A stretch of DNA of 64,000 bases from Ceratodon purpureus. Its lineage: Eukaryota; Streptophyta; Bryopsida; Pseudoditrichales; Ditrichaceae. The position numbers and the translations under genes are program-made. Positions 32,407 to 44,216 of the stretch are shown in pieces (position 1 is the first letter of the stretch; the number at the start of each line of letters is the position of its first letter). The DNA lies in NCBI GenBank assembly GCA_014871385.1, contig CM026426.1, positions 101,573,393-101,637,392 of the forward strand. Reading direction: 5' to 3'. Below the pieces are notes generated by a model. That model did no database searches. It was not told where the DNA came from and was given only the letters and a program-made list of their open reading frames with translations.

Positions 32407-33915
32407 CTATCCTATATCCTGTTGGACTGGTCGGATGGTCGACCGTACCGGAGAGGCTGGAGGTGGCACCGGCGCCGGTTCCCTGGTTGGGGCCGGTGGT
32501 CTGGGCTCCTCCCGATCTGCCGGTGGCTCTGGTGGTCTTGACGGACCGGCCTTTGCGGCACTGATGATCTCCACCATGTTCTTCATCTGCACCCAAGTGT
32601 CCCTCATCACCTGCGTCCGGTCGTGCATGAACTTCATAATCTTCGTTACAGTCGGATCCGGCTGACGGGTCAAGAAGGCTTGGTAAACGGCGCACTGATT
32701 GGCCACATCCATCCGAAGGGCTAAAGTGGCCTTGATCTCGACGACCGACTGGATGGCTTTGGCTGCCCGGTCACGGGCGTCACTGTAATCCTTCTGGGCA
32801 TCACGCACCTCCTGCTCGAGCTTGTGAATCCTCTCCCGGTACTGCTCTAGCCGGTCCATGTGCTTGGTCTGGAGACTGGCCAAGTCCTGGTGCTTGCGAA
32901 GAATATTCAGGCACTCCTCCAACCAGTCCGAACCCGTAAGGGCAATTACCTCCTTAGCCAACCGGCCCTCCGTCTGCCTAGTCGACTGTAGGAATCCAGC
33001 ATACGTCGACACCTGCTCCGAAAGGTTAACTAAGTCCTGGCACGGGTCCCCGGTGTGCTCCGGTGGTCCGGTGGGTTTTTGGACTTCCGTGTTCAAGGTT
33101 CGCTTGGTCAGGGTGGGAGTCCGAGGTGATCCGGACGGCTGTCCCTTCTCCGGGCTAGGACGGGGTCTCTTAGCCGGCGTGGGAGAGACCTCAATAACAT
33201 CATCATCATCGTCCTGATCGGACACCTCTTCCGGTTTAACGTACTGCTGCAGGCTCTTGATTTCATCGTACTCCCAAATCTCCTTAGGGCTCAACAGCCC
33301 CCGGTGACGGTAGAGGTGAATGAGGAAAGACGGAAGGCAGGTGGTCTGTTTCTTGGTCTTCCGGAGATTGGCTACCTGCCGGTCGACTATCGTCTTTATC
33401 ATGAGGCCCCAGTCTACCGAGAACTCACCGATCATGGCCCCAATGAAAACGCACGCCCACTTGATGGTTATTAGTTTGGGCTTTTCCGGATGGAAAATAG
33501 GGTTCATAAACCCTACGACCCTCCGGGCCTCCGGATCCTTGATGTCATCCAGCTCCCATCCTTCTCTCCGGTCTCCGGGCCCCTTGATATACCCCCACAC
33601 AAACTCCCGGGTCTCCGGTGCTGAGATCTCTCCAGCGTTCTTGAAACCATACGTCTCCCTCCAGAGTTGTGCCGTCCACTGCTCCGGTTCTCCCCGGATG
33701 GTTCCTCGATTTTCGGGATTCTTGACGAGGATCTCCTGGGCCGGAAGGGAATGTTTCCAACCCCATGCCTTGTCCAGTAGGAGCTCACAGCCCATGGCTT
33801 CTAAAGCGGTCCGGAGGAGCTCCTTCTCGTCGTCATCTACCGGCATCAACGGCATGACCCGTTGTACCCTGAACAACTGTCCTTCCTCCACCGGTTCCTT
33901 CCCCTTTCTACCCAT
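32407..33915 (-). CDS. 502-codon retroelement-type protein (gag-like, coiled coil)
   Basis: Starts at ATG 33915 (MGRKGKEPVEEGQLFRVQRV). The N-terminal ~220 residues form a folded-looking region with WGWKHSLPAQEI, LWRETYGFKNAGEI, RRVVGFMNPIFHPEKPKLIT and WACVFIGAMIGEFSVDW. Then come an acidic patch (DQDDDDDVIEV), Pro-rich basic linker (TPAKRPRPSPEKG), a ~150-residue coiled coil (YRERIHKLEQEVRDAQKDYS) and a Pro-rich tail. The first part resembles gag-like or plant-mobile-domain proteins of retroelements, but I cannot name the family. It is fully open although its surroundings are decayed; strong GC/CCGG composition may help keep it open. Capsid-like assembly would be an inference. Confidence 0.55.
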   Translation of the reverse strand: MGRKGKEPVEEGQLFRVQRVMPLMPVDDDEKELLRTALEAMGCELLLDKAWGWKHSLPAQEILVKNPENRGTIRGEPEQWTAQLWRETYGFKNAGEISAPETREFVWGYIKGPGDRREGWELDDIKDPEARRVVGFMNPIFHPEKPKLITIKWACVFIGAMIGEFSVDWGLMIKTIVDRQVANLRKTKKQTTCLPSFLIHLYRHRGLLSPKEIWEYDEIKSLQQYVKPEEVSDQDDDDDVIEVSPTPAKRPRPSPEKGQPSGSPRTPTLTKRTLNTEVQKPTGPPEHTGDPCQDLVNLSEQVSTYAGFLQSTRQTEGRLAKEVIALTGSDWLEECLNILRKHQDLASLQTKHMDRLEQYRERIHKLEQEVRDAQKDYSDARDRAAKAIQSVVEIKATLALRMDVANQCAVYQAFLTRQPDPTVTKIMKFMHDRTQVMRDTWVQMKNMVEIISAAKAGPSRPPEPPADREEPRPPAPTREPAPVPPPASPVRSTIRPVQQDIG

Positions 33916-34463
33916 TCTGCTAAGTCCTCCTCACCGTCACTCCGGTAACACCTGCACGTACGATCCTCACCACAATCCCTCACCTAACGGAAACACTTCC
34001 CTCTCACCATCTCTCTCCTACCGTCCAACCCTAACTGTGCCCTTCGCCGTGGAACCCAAAGACCCAGCGCGCCACAAAATGACAAAAGAAAGGAGGAGCA
34101 CGGCTGCTCTTCCTCCTTTTATACCTGCCCTCACGCCCACTCGTTCGTAGCTCATCATGACGGACGGTCGTAGCCTTTCATCATTGGACGGTCGCGACCG
34201 GCGGCGCTTGAATGGTCGCAGCCATTCTTCCCGCGTGCATCGTACCTTTCGGTGGTTACCCTTAAGTCTGCGGTGTCAGGGTTCTGTCACACGGACGGTG
34301 CTTCCTCTCCTTCACCACAGACGACCGGATCTCACCCGGCTGACCTTCCGGATCTCTCTATTTTATTCGGCCAACCGTCTTAACCGGTTGTTTCACTTAT
34401 CGGCTTAGTACTTCCGTATTTCTAACACAAAATTTTTAAATTTTTATCATTTTCCTACCGGAA
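33916..34463. other. 5' flank of the CCGG-rich element
   Basis: Upstream of the minus-strand ATG 33915; retains the CCGG-rich composition to about 34.4 kb, then becomes AT-rich. Probably leader/LTR. No convincing LTR pair was found. Confidence 0.35.
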
Positions 34464-35508
34464 TTAGTATTCCGGTGTGTCAACCGTGGAAACCACTTTC
34501 CACATCTCTTCATAAATCTCCTCTGCAGTTGGGGATCGTTGGAGTTGCAGACGGAGTCGTTCGGTGATGTCGGCTTCTCCTAGAGGACCTGTACGGCCCT
34601 TGTTTTTCCTGCATGCATTGGCGTGCTTCATCTGCACGAATTTCAATCGAAATTTATCAGAGCCTTCAAGCTGGACAAGTTTCCCCCATACTGTCGCACA
34701 GAACCATGGAGGACGGTCTTGCTCCGCCTAGATCAAACGAATGATCTCATGGCGATAGGAGGATAGTGGGTTGCCGATCTTCTAGCGGAAATACAAGGGA
34801 TTCACAGGAGAAGAGTACTTGTAGTCATCATCCAGTCGTTGCATTAGAATTTCCATGTTGTGATGAGGCTGCTGTCATATGTCAACATATGAAGGATCCA
34901 GTCCTCTTACGCACTTGGCAAGTGCATCATTCCAAACAGTGACTCCACTGCCGTACGGTTTTCCTTCCCAGTTTACATTCACATGGTACGATTTCCTACC
35001 GCTGCGGATGCGATCGGTTGAATCATCCTCACGCTGAGATTCACGCAACCTCCTATCCTGTCAATTTCGGCTCTCCATATTCATCGGCACACTAGACAGT
35101 AGCCGTGCTGTCCTCGTTAGGGAAGATTGCTAGACACGCTCACTTCCGTGGCTCCTACGAGCACCCTCAGCGTCATCCTCCTGTCCTGCACTGCCAGAAG
35201 CACGTCCACTCGGTGACCGTCTCGGCAGGGATGGTGACAGTACACCCCGGGAAGGAGAGTGAACTTCCCGATCATGATAACGAAATTCCTTGGAATAATG
35301 CGCCCTCTCACTGTCGTCCGGCTGTCGTCTCTCATGGCGTGCGCGATCCCGATAAGAATCCTCACGACGGTGGCCTGATCTTCTGCTGGATCAAGGTGAT
35401 GCGGTACGAAGCCTCTTCCAATGGAAATACTGCCTAGACCTGTCCGAAAATGGTGACTCAGACGACCTTGACACGCTTCTACGACGCCGTCTGTTCCCCT
35501 ATTCTCGC
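34464..35508 (-). pseudogene. En/Spm Transposase_24-like protein with RS-rich N-terminus, decayed
   Basis: The minus-strand C-terminal end reads FVQMKHANACRKNKGRTGPL … ITERLRLQLQRSPTAEEIYE … TVDTPEY, with the K(F/M)VQMxxxNAxxRxK … SFxxI(R)xxL pattern of Ptta/En_Spm Transposase_24 proteins, accessory to CACTA TNP2. Upstream, PPWFCATVWGKLVQL and SYHVNVNWEGKPYGSGVTVW precede it, and further upstream is an RS/RD/RE-rich segment (SYRDRARHERRQPDD, LSPSLPRRSPSGRA). Several in-frame stops (TAG near 34730 and 34783; TGA near 34878, 35057 and 35390; TAG near 35132) or frame slips break it. A CACTA TNP2 relic lies on the plus strand 4 kb away; they may come from one element or two. Confidence 0.6.
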
Positions 35509-35629
35509 AAACATATAATACTTGTATTAAATGTATGCATTATATTAAATCCGGAGAAACTAGCATTAAAAATCAGTCTACATCTGTAATTACACGAATA
35601 CAAAGGTAAAGTACATCTGAATTGAGATG

Positions 35630-35830
35630 AATTACTGAGCTCATCCTCGTGGTCTGACGAGTAAGGTGAGAAACTTCGGGATCTGTGTCGTGATGACTTG
35701 CTCCGGGATCTCTGTCTGATTCCTGTAGCTTCTCCATGCATTGACACCATGTCACGATCAGACATGTCAATGTGGCTTCGTCTACGGCTGCCGCTTCTGT
35801 ATTCATGATGTGGAGCACCTGGGGAGGGGA
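35630..35830 (-). pseudogene. RS-domain exon upstream of the Transposase_24-like pseudogene
   Basis: The minus-strand frame encodes EYRSGSRRRSHIDMSDRDM and RQRSRSKSSRHRSRSFSPYS followed by DHEDELS. The Arg/Ser dipeptide density is typical of RS domains of splicing-related proteins. It ends near a possible donor (A|GTAATT). Continuity with the RS-rich start of the 34464-35508 frame suggests exons of the same gene. Confidence 0.4.
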
Positions 35831-35850
35831 AACGATCAGGGCTCCTCCTC

Positions 35851-38347
35851 AAGGGACGTCAGATACATTCGTGTCCTCGGGTGTATTGTCCTTCTATGTT
35901 CCTGATACATTGCCTTTGGAGTCATGTATGTAAGACGATTAATTGACAGGATAAAAACATATCTTTCTTGGGAATCACCATGTGCCACAGAAGTAGTACT
36001 CATTGCTGATCGAATACAAAACATTGCATATTCAATAAGCAATTGCCATTGGATCCAGAAGGGGAAATGATAAGTTGATTCTGAATTGGATAATTAGTGA
36101 AATAATGGCTACACAATGTGGAGGGAGTGAAAGACAACCCAACATACCTTCCTGTGTCCGGCTGAAGCTGTTCTCTCGGGGACATGCTGGTGGAGCATCG
36201 ATGTGGGCGGGTGCTCCACCCTTATTCTGGACTGAAGACAAGTACTACTCCAGGACATTGTCCGAGGCATCCGTAGGAAGAGGGAGCTTTCTCGTGCCGC
36301 TGATTGAAGTAGGGCGTTTCAAACCAGCAGGAGCCTTGCTCTCCGGTGATAAAACATTCAACATGGCGGAGACGCCGCTCTGGCCGGAGCCGAGGTCCTC
36401 TCCATGTGTCGACGACGCCCCTTTCCGCTGCGTAGAAGCCCAATTCTAGAGGGCCCGCCCTGGTTTAGGCTCGGGGGCCATGCTCGCAGAGTTGGTGACG
36501 GAGCTAGGTCTGAGTTCAAGTCCAGATGCCCGGGAAAGTACAGCATGGTCCGATTTCCTTCTGTCTACAACCCCTGATGTTAGAGTATTGGAAAAGAACT
36601 TTACGATGCTGTAAGGAGTCACTCATTGCAGTGTATGTTAGCAAGAACTGAAGGACTCCAAATATTTCAGATGAGATGAGCAAAGCGTAAGGCATCGGAA
36701 GTTAGATAAGTACGGGAAAAAACAAGAGGAGTGCAGAACGGAATCTCTAGAGCTCGAAGCAGCGCCACAATCCACCTTTTAGCAGTTGCCTCAGGGTCAC
36801 TGATCTCTGCGATTAAGCACAAGCAAAACTAAAACACTCGTATGAGACAATCAAAATCAGCCAAAACTGACTTTGACCTACGTAATTCTCTCTTCCATCA
36901 CGACATTCACATGACCAGCAAGGTTTTTTCAAGCATCAACAAGCAAAAAATACTAGTTCCACCACGATTTCACCGCATAACACCAGCGTACTCTTGATAC
37001 GCCAAAAGGGACTGATCAAGGTAGACGAGCCTCCTTGGAGCGAGAGGCGGGAAAATGGTCCTCTGAGCATCCAGAAGCCGCCCAACCCTCATGGTTGCGC
37101 TATTACGTTCACCCACCGAGACGCTCATGAAGAACCTAAGGAGTCGCTGGTAACTGTGATCAATTCCATAGGCTGAATTCAGTAGGGGAAGCTCTTTCAT
37201 CATTGCAGCACTGTTATGACATTGAATTGGGGGACGAAGATTTTGTCTGAGGTCTTCCTGAACCCCGCTCTGTGTGCATTTGGCCGGGGATACTAATTAC
37301 GCACAACTAATGAGTATTACAGGAAGTACATGATGCCATGCATGTGTCATGGGGAAGAAGGATCATTGACACACGTCTTGGTCGGGAGGAGGATGGGAAC
37401 CGGGTAACGACTACCCTCTACGGCATCATGGTTCAACGGGTAAGTCTACCGGATCTCGTAGAGAAGGACGCAGCTATGACCTTAGGTGGAAACATGTTTA
37501 AGCCATGGAACTTAGCATCTTTTTCCCGTTTTCCAGCATGAACGGATATCTGTGAACTGTTCACTCAGAAGGAGGGTTTAAGAGAGGTATTCCATACAGG
37601 TCGCCCTCGCAGAGGTGGAAGACAACATCTCCGTCACCGGGGTTAGGGGGCCCCGTTGCATTTAGAAGAGTAGGGGAGAGAGACTGAGGCGCTTCAACTT
37701 CAGACTTTGCAATCTGTAGAGTGACTTCATATTTCCATGTCCATGAATTCAGCGGAGGGTACCATGCAAAGCTGCGATTCCAAGGCGACAGCGTTTATGC
37801 TCTTACAGCGATGAAATTCCAAGTAAGTCGCTATTTTACACACTTCTCTTTTTTTTTAGGGTTCTGAAACCCCAATTCAGTGCGGAGGGTCTGGCTCCGT
37901 TGTTGTTATCACATCCTTTTCATATGACGCATGGCAGGAATCTTTTGAATTGAGAGAAGGCGAAAGTCATTCTACACAGAATTTAGAACAAGGCAAAATC
38001 GGTTAGGGAGGGGCACATTGGAGCACTAGAAAACTAGGAAACTCATTTTCACGCACGCAGGTGTTATTCCATACTCCCGCACGATACTAAGCTTATATAA
38101 TCGCGATTCAACAGACAGCTCGGAGGTCGGCAGCGCTTGTGTAGGCGCTCATATGTTTACGAGGTGAGTATTTGAATCCGTACTCAGTGCGAAATGATTC
38201 TGCTCAATGAACAGATTTCTACATTTCGCGGAATTTACGCATTTCTAATTTTCCCAACATATATGGTGACCACGATTTCAGATTTCAGTGTTGTAGCCGT
38301 CAGAGTCGAGTCTTGCGATTGAGGCTCAATGCAATGGAGACATTGAC
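35851..38347. other. Unassigned 2.5 kb
   Basis: Overlapping short frames on both strands around 36.07-36.55 kb have no recognisable motif. A tRNA B-box-like string (GAGTTCAAGTCC, about 36512-36523) has no A box or acceptor stem. No gene is supported. Confidence 0.35.
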
Positions 38348-39098
38348 TTGGCAGTCACGGAGGCCGTTGCGGAGGGATCACGAATAGGAACGACGGCAGA
38401 GATGGAGAACCAAGCGAAGGAAGGCATACAAAGTCGAGGTGAAATGGTATGTTACGTTTTCATGGAGAGACTTCTAGATGCAGCCCTTGAAAAAAGGATC
38501 GAATGGGGGGAAAGATCGACAGAGGTGGTCTGTTACACAAAACTTGGGATGACCTGTAGGGCTTTCAGAAAATTCGCTAATCACTCCAGAATGAAGGACA
38601 TGTTCAATTACTTCTTGGAATACGTGCTCATGCCATGACTCTGACCGGATGACACCCAAAGGTACATAACTTACACTACCAAATTCTTGAATTATCTTGG
38701 GGTCCTTTACATTCCCTTGAGAAAAAGTAACCCTACGATTTTAGGGCAGGATCTGAGGTTATAACATGGGAAATGGCTGGCCACAGCTACATCAAACGCA
38801 TATGACGGATTGAGGCCATTGCGACGGGGGTTCTACACAGAATGAAAACAGAAGGAGATCGTGACTTGAATGAGACGATTACCCCGAGTCAGGGGAAATT
38901 GTCTACAAGATTCTCATGAAAAATCTGAGGAAGGCAGCTCATGAGACAAGCGTTGGATGGGGAACTAGGACATCAGAGGTTGTGGCATATGGAAAGTTAG
39001 GTTGCTGCTGCAGGACGTTTTGGCAGTTACTGAAGGATCCTAAAATCAAAGACATGTTTGATTTCAAACTCGAATCCATGCTTGTGTACTGGGCCTGA
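38348..39098 (+). CDS. Two tandem paralogous small ORFs, family unknown
   Basis: ORF A (38348-38638) contains GEMVCYVFMERLLDAALEKR, WGERSTEVVCYTKLGMTCRAF and RMKDMFNYFLEYVLM. ORF B (about 38893-39098, after the acceptor-like GAGTCAG) contains GEIVYKILMKNLRKAAHET, WGTRTSEVVAYGKLGCCCRTF and KIKDMFDFKLESMLV. The aligned ~65-residue blocks share W-G-x-R-(S/T)-x-E-V-V-x-Y-x-K-L-G and K-D-M-F. This is a duplicated exon or gene pair. The (K/R)LGxxCRxF pattern recalls F-box helices but is not diagnostic. They lie just 5' of the CACTA relic on the same strand, so they may be host exons or element cargo. The starts are uncertain. Confidence 0.45.
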
Positions 39099-39134
39099 AG
39101 GTGAGTACCTCAAGGATTATTATTTTCTTCGAAA

Positions 39135-42100
39135 ATGAGGATTTTGTTTCAGTATAATGCGGGCATTCACGATTCATTCCCTGGCCAACCTCATTGCATG
39201 CAATTCGTTCGGGAATATCAGCTGATCAGGATGCGGAGACGACGACTGTGTGCCCTGTTCCATATAGAACGTAGCATCGCATATAGGATGGGGATACCAG
39301 AGTATCCGTGCGCGTGCACGATGTGTCGTGGGGGTTGTGTAAGGACGATGGGTACAGTGAGTAAGCATCACCACAGATTTGGACGGGACCCGCATCTCCC
39401 CCATCCAATACTGGTGAGAGTACTACCTTCTAGGTCATGACATGCGTCCAGTCCTTTGTTGCGTTAGCCTTTTTTCCTTAAAATTCTGATGGCGCTTAGA
39501 ACAGTATATGCGCTTCTAACCGTTGAAGTCCCGGATGAAGCATTCTTTGCTGGATTGAATCTCAACCGACCTACGTTCCAGTATAGCGTCCTCTCAAAGT
39601 CCCGGATATCAGAAGTCGTAATTTGAATGGTCAGATGTTTCTTTTATCCAGATATTGCATGGATTGAAAATGTCATTTGCAAGTGATGCTGTTTAGCCCC
39701 CGATGTAGCATGTCTGCTCAGAGTGCGCACTTAATTTCATTATCCGACCTCAAAAGGAGCGTGCTCTTAATCTATATCCAAATCATTTATTATGGTCAGA
39801 TGTAGAGGTGGTTTACATTTTAGTTTGAGTAAGATCGATGGATACCTGCATTTCCAGTTGTATTGCCGGAGATCTCAGATTCTCATAGTCACACACATGC
39901 TGCTTTTTGCAAACTGTTCAGGGGCTCCCACTGAGAGGCCCGACAATGCTGCCGAAGAGAGATTGACCAGGATCTTCATCAGATGAGTCGGTCGAAGAAG
40001 GATCCGGGGAAGATATAGAAGAGGACAAAGTTAGAGCCAGACAGATGGCTTATGACGCTTTTGGGATGGCTGACAGGCTGGAAAGTGAGGCATTTGCGGA
40101 ATTCAACGCACATGAGGATCCACCTGAAGAAAACCACGTGCTTCCCGAGGATAACACAGAGTTTCAAAACATGATGCGGGAGTGCATGGAACCGATTTAC
40201 AATGGCTCACGGGAGAGTCAGATGCAGGGCGGGATTGTGCTTATGACACTGGCCTCAGTCTTCGGTGTCTCCGACACATTTCTGTCGGCATTGCTGACAT
40301 ACTTGGCAAGGTCCTTGCTGCCGATTAACAACCTCCTTCCACGAACGGCATATGAGTTAAAACGAATGATTAGAACTATTGGACTCGATCACCGACGCAT
40401 AGACTCCTGTGTGAACGGCTGTACACTCTTTGAGGGGGAGGTCAACGGTAGGCTCCAGGAGTGTCCAAGATGCCAACATCCGCGGTATGTCCCAGGGTCA
40501 CAGCAAGTATGAGTTGCCGTTAGTAGGTATTTCTCAACCATTCCTAAGTTGTTGCGCCTCTATTGGTGCCCCAAAATAGGTGACCTCTTACAGCACTTCC
40601 AGGGAAATGCGGAGGACAGTAAGATAATGACTTCGATCGTGGACAGCCCTCAATGGAAGGACGTATCTCTGAAGTATCCCCATTTCTGAGATTTCGGTTG
40701 CAGCCTTCGTTTGGGTCTCGTCGCTGACGATGTATGCCCACACGGTAACCAATCCTCTAAACATTCCACGTGGATTATAGTTCTTGTCATATACAATTTC
40801 CCTGGATGGTTGTCAACCAAAAAGTTTTTCCTGAATCTCTCCATTCTCATTCTTGGTCCAAAGGCTCCCACTTCTGAAACTATTGATGTCTTTCTTAACC
40901 CTTCACGATTTCCCTGCTTTCAAATTGATAGCGGGTCAGGTGGTTAAAGGCTATGTGGCTTGCCCGATATGTGGGGAGAACACCTGTGCAGCCTTCAATA
41001 ACGAACAGGAGTTGGGATCGCTTCCCCCATGGAGATTAGGCCATGTGATACTGCAGCAGGGTCGGGAGCGTGCTGAATGGTTGCGGAATGGAGGGAACGA
41101 GGACTTAGCTCAAGACCCCGTCAAATCTCACGGAGTTAAGAGGGCCAGCATACTATTCGCCTTACCGTACTGGAAGGTAAGTCCTTGTGTAGGTTTTTTA
41201 ATTTCGACTTGCATGATGTTGTGTTTACGTCTGTCTGTAGAACCCTCTGATTTTATTTCTTCTATTTCGTGTCATTCCGAAACATTAGGCTAATTGCCTG
41301 GTTTCCCGAGTCCAGCTGCTGTATGAAATTCGCTCATGAATATCCGGTAGGATTTTGGAGGAGGGCTGTACATACTCCTTCGAGAACAGAGTAACCATGC
41401 GAATTCTGCATGGTCGTCTTCATGTACATTAGCTTTGTTGTTCGGAAGTAATCCTCAATTCCCATTTGTAATTAGTGCAGAGTATGCATCTGTTTGGGTG
41501 GAGTCATCGGCGGTTCCGTACTCGACATCGAGGGTTCACTTACTTGCTAGCTGTTCGGATTTAGCCATTAGGCGTGCCCTCCACCGTAATAAACTCCTCC
41601 AATTTCTTTCGGTTTCCTTAGGCAGTTTCGTTCACTTCCTTGTGTGGGAACCTGCTACTGTCCGTAGGCTAGCCGATGCTAGATTATTTCGTACTCTTGA
41701 TACCTCCGGCAAACAGATTAGATTTTGAAGTACGTCCAACATAACCAATCAGACATTTCGACCTTCCTAATGTTAAACCTGTGAGGAAGTCGAAGTTATT
41801 ACGGAATTATAGACGATTTGGAGCTCTAGAGCTTACATAGGACCCGGCTTAAATTTTATTTATTAATTTTTTAACTTCTATTATAATCATCCAAATATTT
41901 CTTTTTATCTTTTTTTCAATTTTTTCATTTTTTTAATTTAAATTTTTAGCGTCATTGGAAGCTCCCACTTCTCTTAGGAAACTCGTTTATAATAGTTTTT
42001 TTAACATGAGGATTCGTCGTTTCTGTACCTGTGTTGCACTTTTGTTACTAATCCATATCTCATATTAAGCATAATTCGTTCAGTTACTTCGAGTCTGCTG

Positions 42101-44211
42101 AGACGAAGCTACGTCCTGTCGAGCTAAATCTGTATCACCAGAGATTTCTGCTGGTCTTCTCCTGGTTCTGGAAGCAAAGGTATAGTAGTTTAAAAAATCG
42201 CGGCATCAATTGGGAGTGCACTCAGTTGGCACACATTTTAGCCGCTGCTTTAAGTAATCACCTGTTAGCTTCGACGATCTGCATATCATGATGAGTGGAG
42301 CTCGTCACATCTCGTTTCTTTTGAAAGAATGAATCGTGCCTATTTTTATTATCGTGAAGATACTGGAACGTGAAATTCTGATGGTGTTCTTGCGGATGTG
42401 CAGGATTTACCTGTGAGGAATCTTGTCGACGTAATGCACGTCGAGAAGAACGTAGCACAGAATCTTATCCAAACTCTGTTCGGAGAGAAAGATTCACCAT
42501 AGGTACGAGTGGACCCACAGTATCGCGGTATCCGCCCACATCTTTGGCTGCGCAGCTCACGGGGACAGGATCAGAGATCATTCATGCCAGAAGCTTTGTT
42601 CTTAGCAAGGAACAACGTGCTATATTTCTGGAGACTTTGAAGAAGTTGAAGTTACCGTCGCATTTTTCATGTTCATCACATGCAAAGATCAGCTCGAGGA
42701 AGCTCGTTGGTCTAAAATCCCACGACTTCCACGTTATTTTGCAAGACTTGATGCCTCTGTGCATACGGAATATCGGTTGTGACCATATGACGGCAGTAGT
42801 CATCCGGGTGGGCAGACTCTTCAAGAAAATATGCACGAAAAAGATTGATATGTCCGAACGTGAGGCTCTTTTCGAGGAGTGTGCAGAAACTTTATGTGTG
42901 CTGGAGAAGCAGCTCCCACCTTTGTTCTTTGACATCATGATTCACCTGTGTATCCATTTGGTGGAGGAACTGTTCATCTGCAGAACCGTGTAGGTAAGGT
43001 GGATGTATCCCTTCGAAAGGTATTACAAGACGTTGAAAGGATACGTGCGAAACCACGCCAAGCCGGAGTGTTGTATGGCAAAGCGGTATGAGCTAGAGGA
43101 GTCTTGCGGATTCGCCTCTGAATATTTGGGTGACGGACAGTCTACAGTTGAACGTGTCTGGGATTTTGAGGAAGACCCAATGATGAGCGACGTCGTCCTC
43201 AAAGGAAGAGGGAAAGACAGAATTCTCGAGCATGACCTTCTCAAAGAAATTCATGACTTCGTCATTGACAATGCAGACATCGTTCTGCCATATCGGGAGT
43301 ATGTTTATCTATCACTGACTTGTACCACCTCTTTGTTTAAGTCATGTTTGTATTTCTCAGAGTCAGTTGCTTTTCCATCAGCTGACTTATATGGTCTTTT
43401 AACCGACTTTGCGTCTTATTGAACTTTGCAGCCTCTACCAACAGTCGGTGGAGGAGAGAACTACAGAACGTGCGCGATGGAGGTTAAGACATCCTCGACG
43501 TGAAGGACACCGTGCACCTAATTTTCCGGCCGACTTGGTTGAGTTCCCGCCATTTCGGGATTGGTTCAGAGCGAAGATTATAGGAGAAAAATCAGGGGGC
43601 CTTACTGTCGACCCCACAGCAGAGGCATTGTCCTGCTATCCGTTGTCTGTTGCCCAGCGCTTCCGCAGCATGAGTGCTTACGGATTTCATTACAGGGTGA
43701 AGTCAAGTGAGACTCACTTAAAGACCTGTGATTCTGGAATCGCAGCCACATTTCTTAGGGAGTGTCGGTATGGGCTAAGAGATTGGAACCGAGTTGTTGC
43801 CCCCATAGAGTACATTGGACATCTTGAGGAAATAATCGAGTTGGATTATATTTTTTTTTGACAGGTGGTTCTCATTGGCACATGGGTTAAGGCAAATTAT
43901 TGCGGCACAAATTCTACTATGAAGAGAGACCAGTGGGGATTCACTGTTGCCAATTTCGATCGAATGATCCCTTTTGGCCGGGACTCCTTCGCATTCCCTC
44001 CCAGGTTGAGCAGGTTTTTTTCTCCAATCACTTGGCTGGAAAGTTATTGTACGCACTGAGCCTCGGGGAAAGAGGGTTGTCGCAAGTTCAACCGACGAGG
44101 ACAGTGGTCTACTCTTCAGACACGGGCGGGATAATGAATACAAAGGTCTACGATCACCTGAGATTATTTCTAAAGACCCTATTCAAGCTCCCCCAGCTGG
44201 CCGGTTTGTAA
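39135..44211 (+). pseudogene. CACTA (En/Spm) TNP2 transposase gene, decayed
   Basis: Plus strand, several exons. 39135-39440 has a zinc-binding-like CACTMCRGGC followed by HHHRFGRDP. 39990-40512 and its continuation carry Transposase_21 (TNP2) features: LLTYLARSLLPINNLLPRTA, IDSCVNGCTLFEG, RLQECPRCQHPRYV, RLGLVADDVCPHGNQ, LTLHDFPAFKLIAGQ and VACPICGENT. About 42412-42497 reads LVDVMHVEKNVAQNLIQTLF. 42544-43422 is DUF4218 (KLVGLKSHDFHVILQDLMPL, DIMIHLCIHLVEEL, VRWMYPFERYYKTLKGYVRN). 43865-44211 is DUF4216-like (DQWGFTVANFDRMI). Stops at 42991-42993 (TAG), about 40510 and 40687 (TGA), and a frameshift near 44000 disable it. Terminal CACTA repeats were not located. Confidence 0.82.
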
Positions 44212-44216
44212 TAGTC

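Noticed and set aside
33320-34150. Plus-strand 276-codon ORF
   Set aside because: Antisense to the 502-codon frame in CCGG-rich DNA; no domain and low-complexity Ser/Pro/Arg composition.
36505-36530. GAGTTCAAGTCC as a tRNA/SINE B box
   Set aside because: No cloverleaf or A box upstream.
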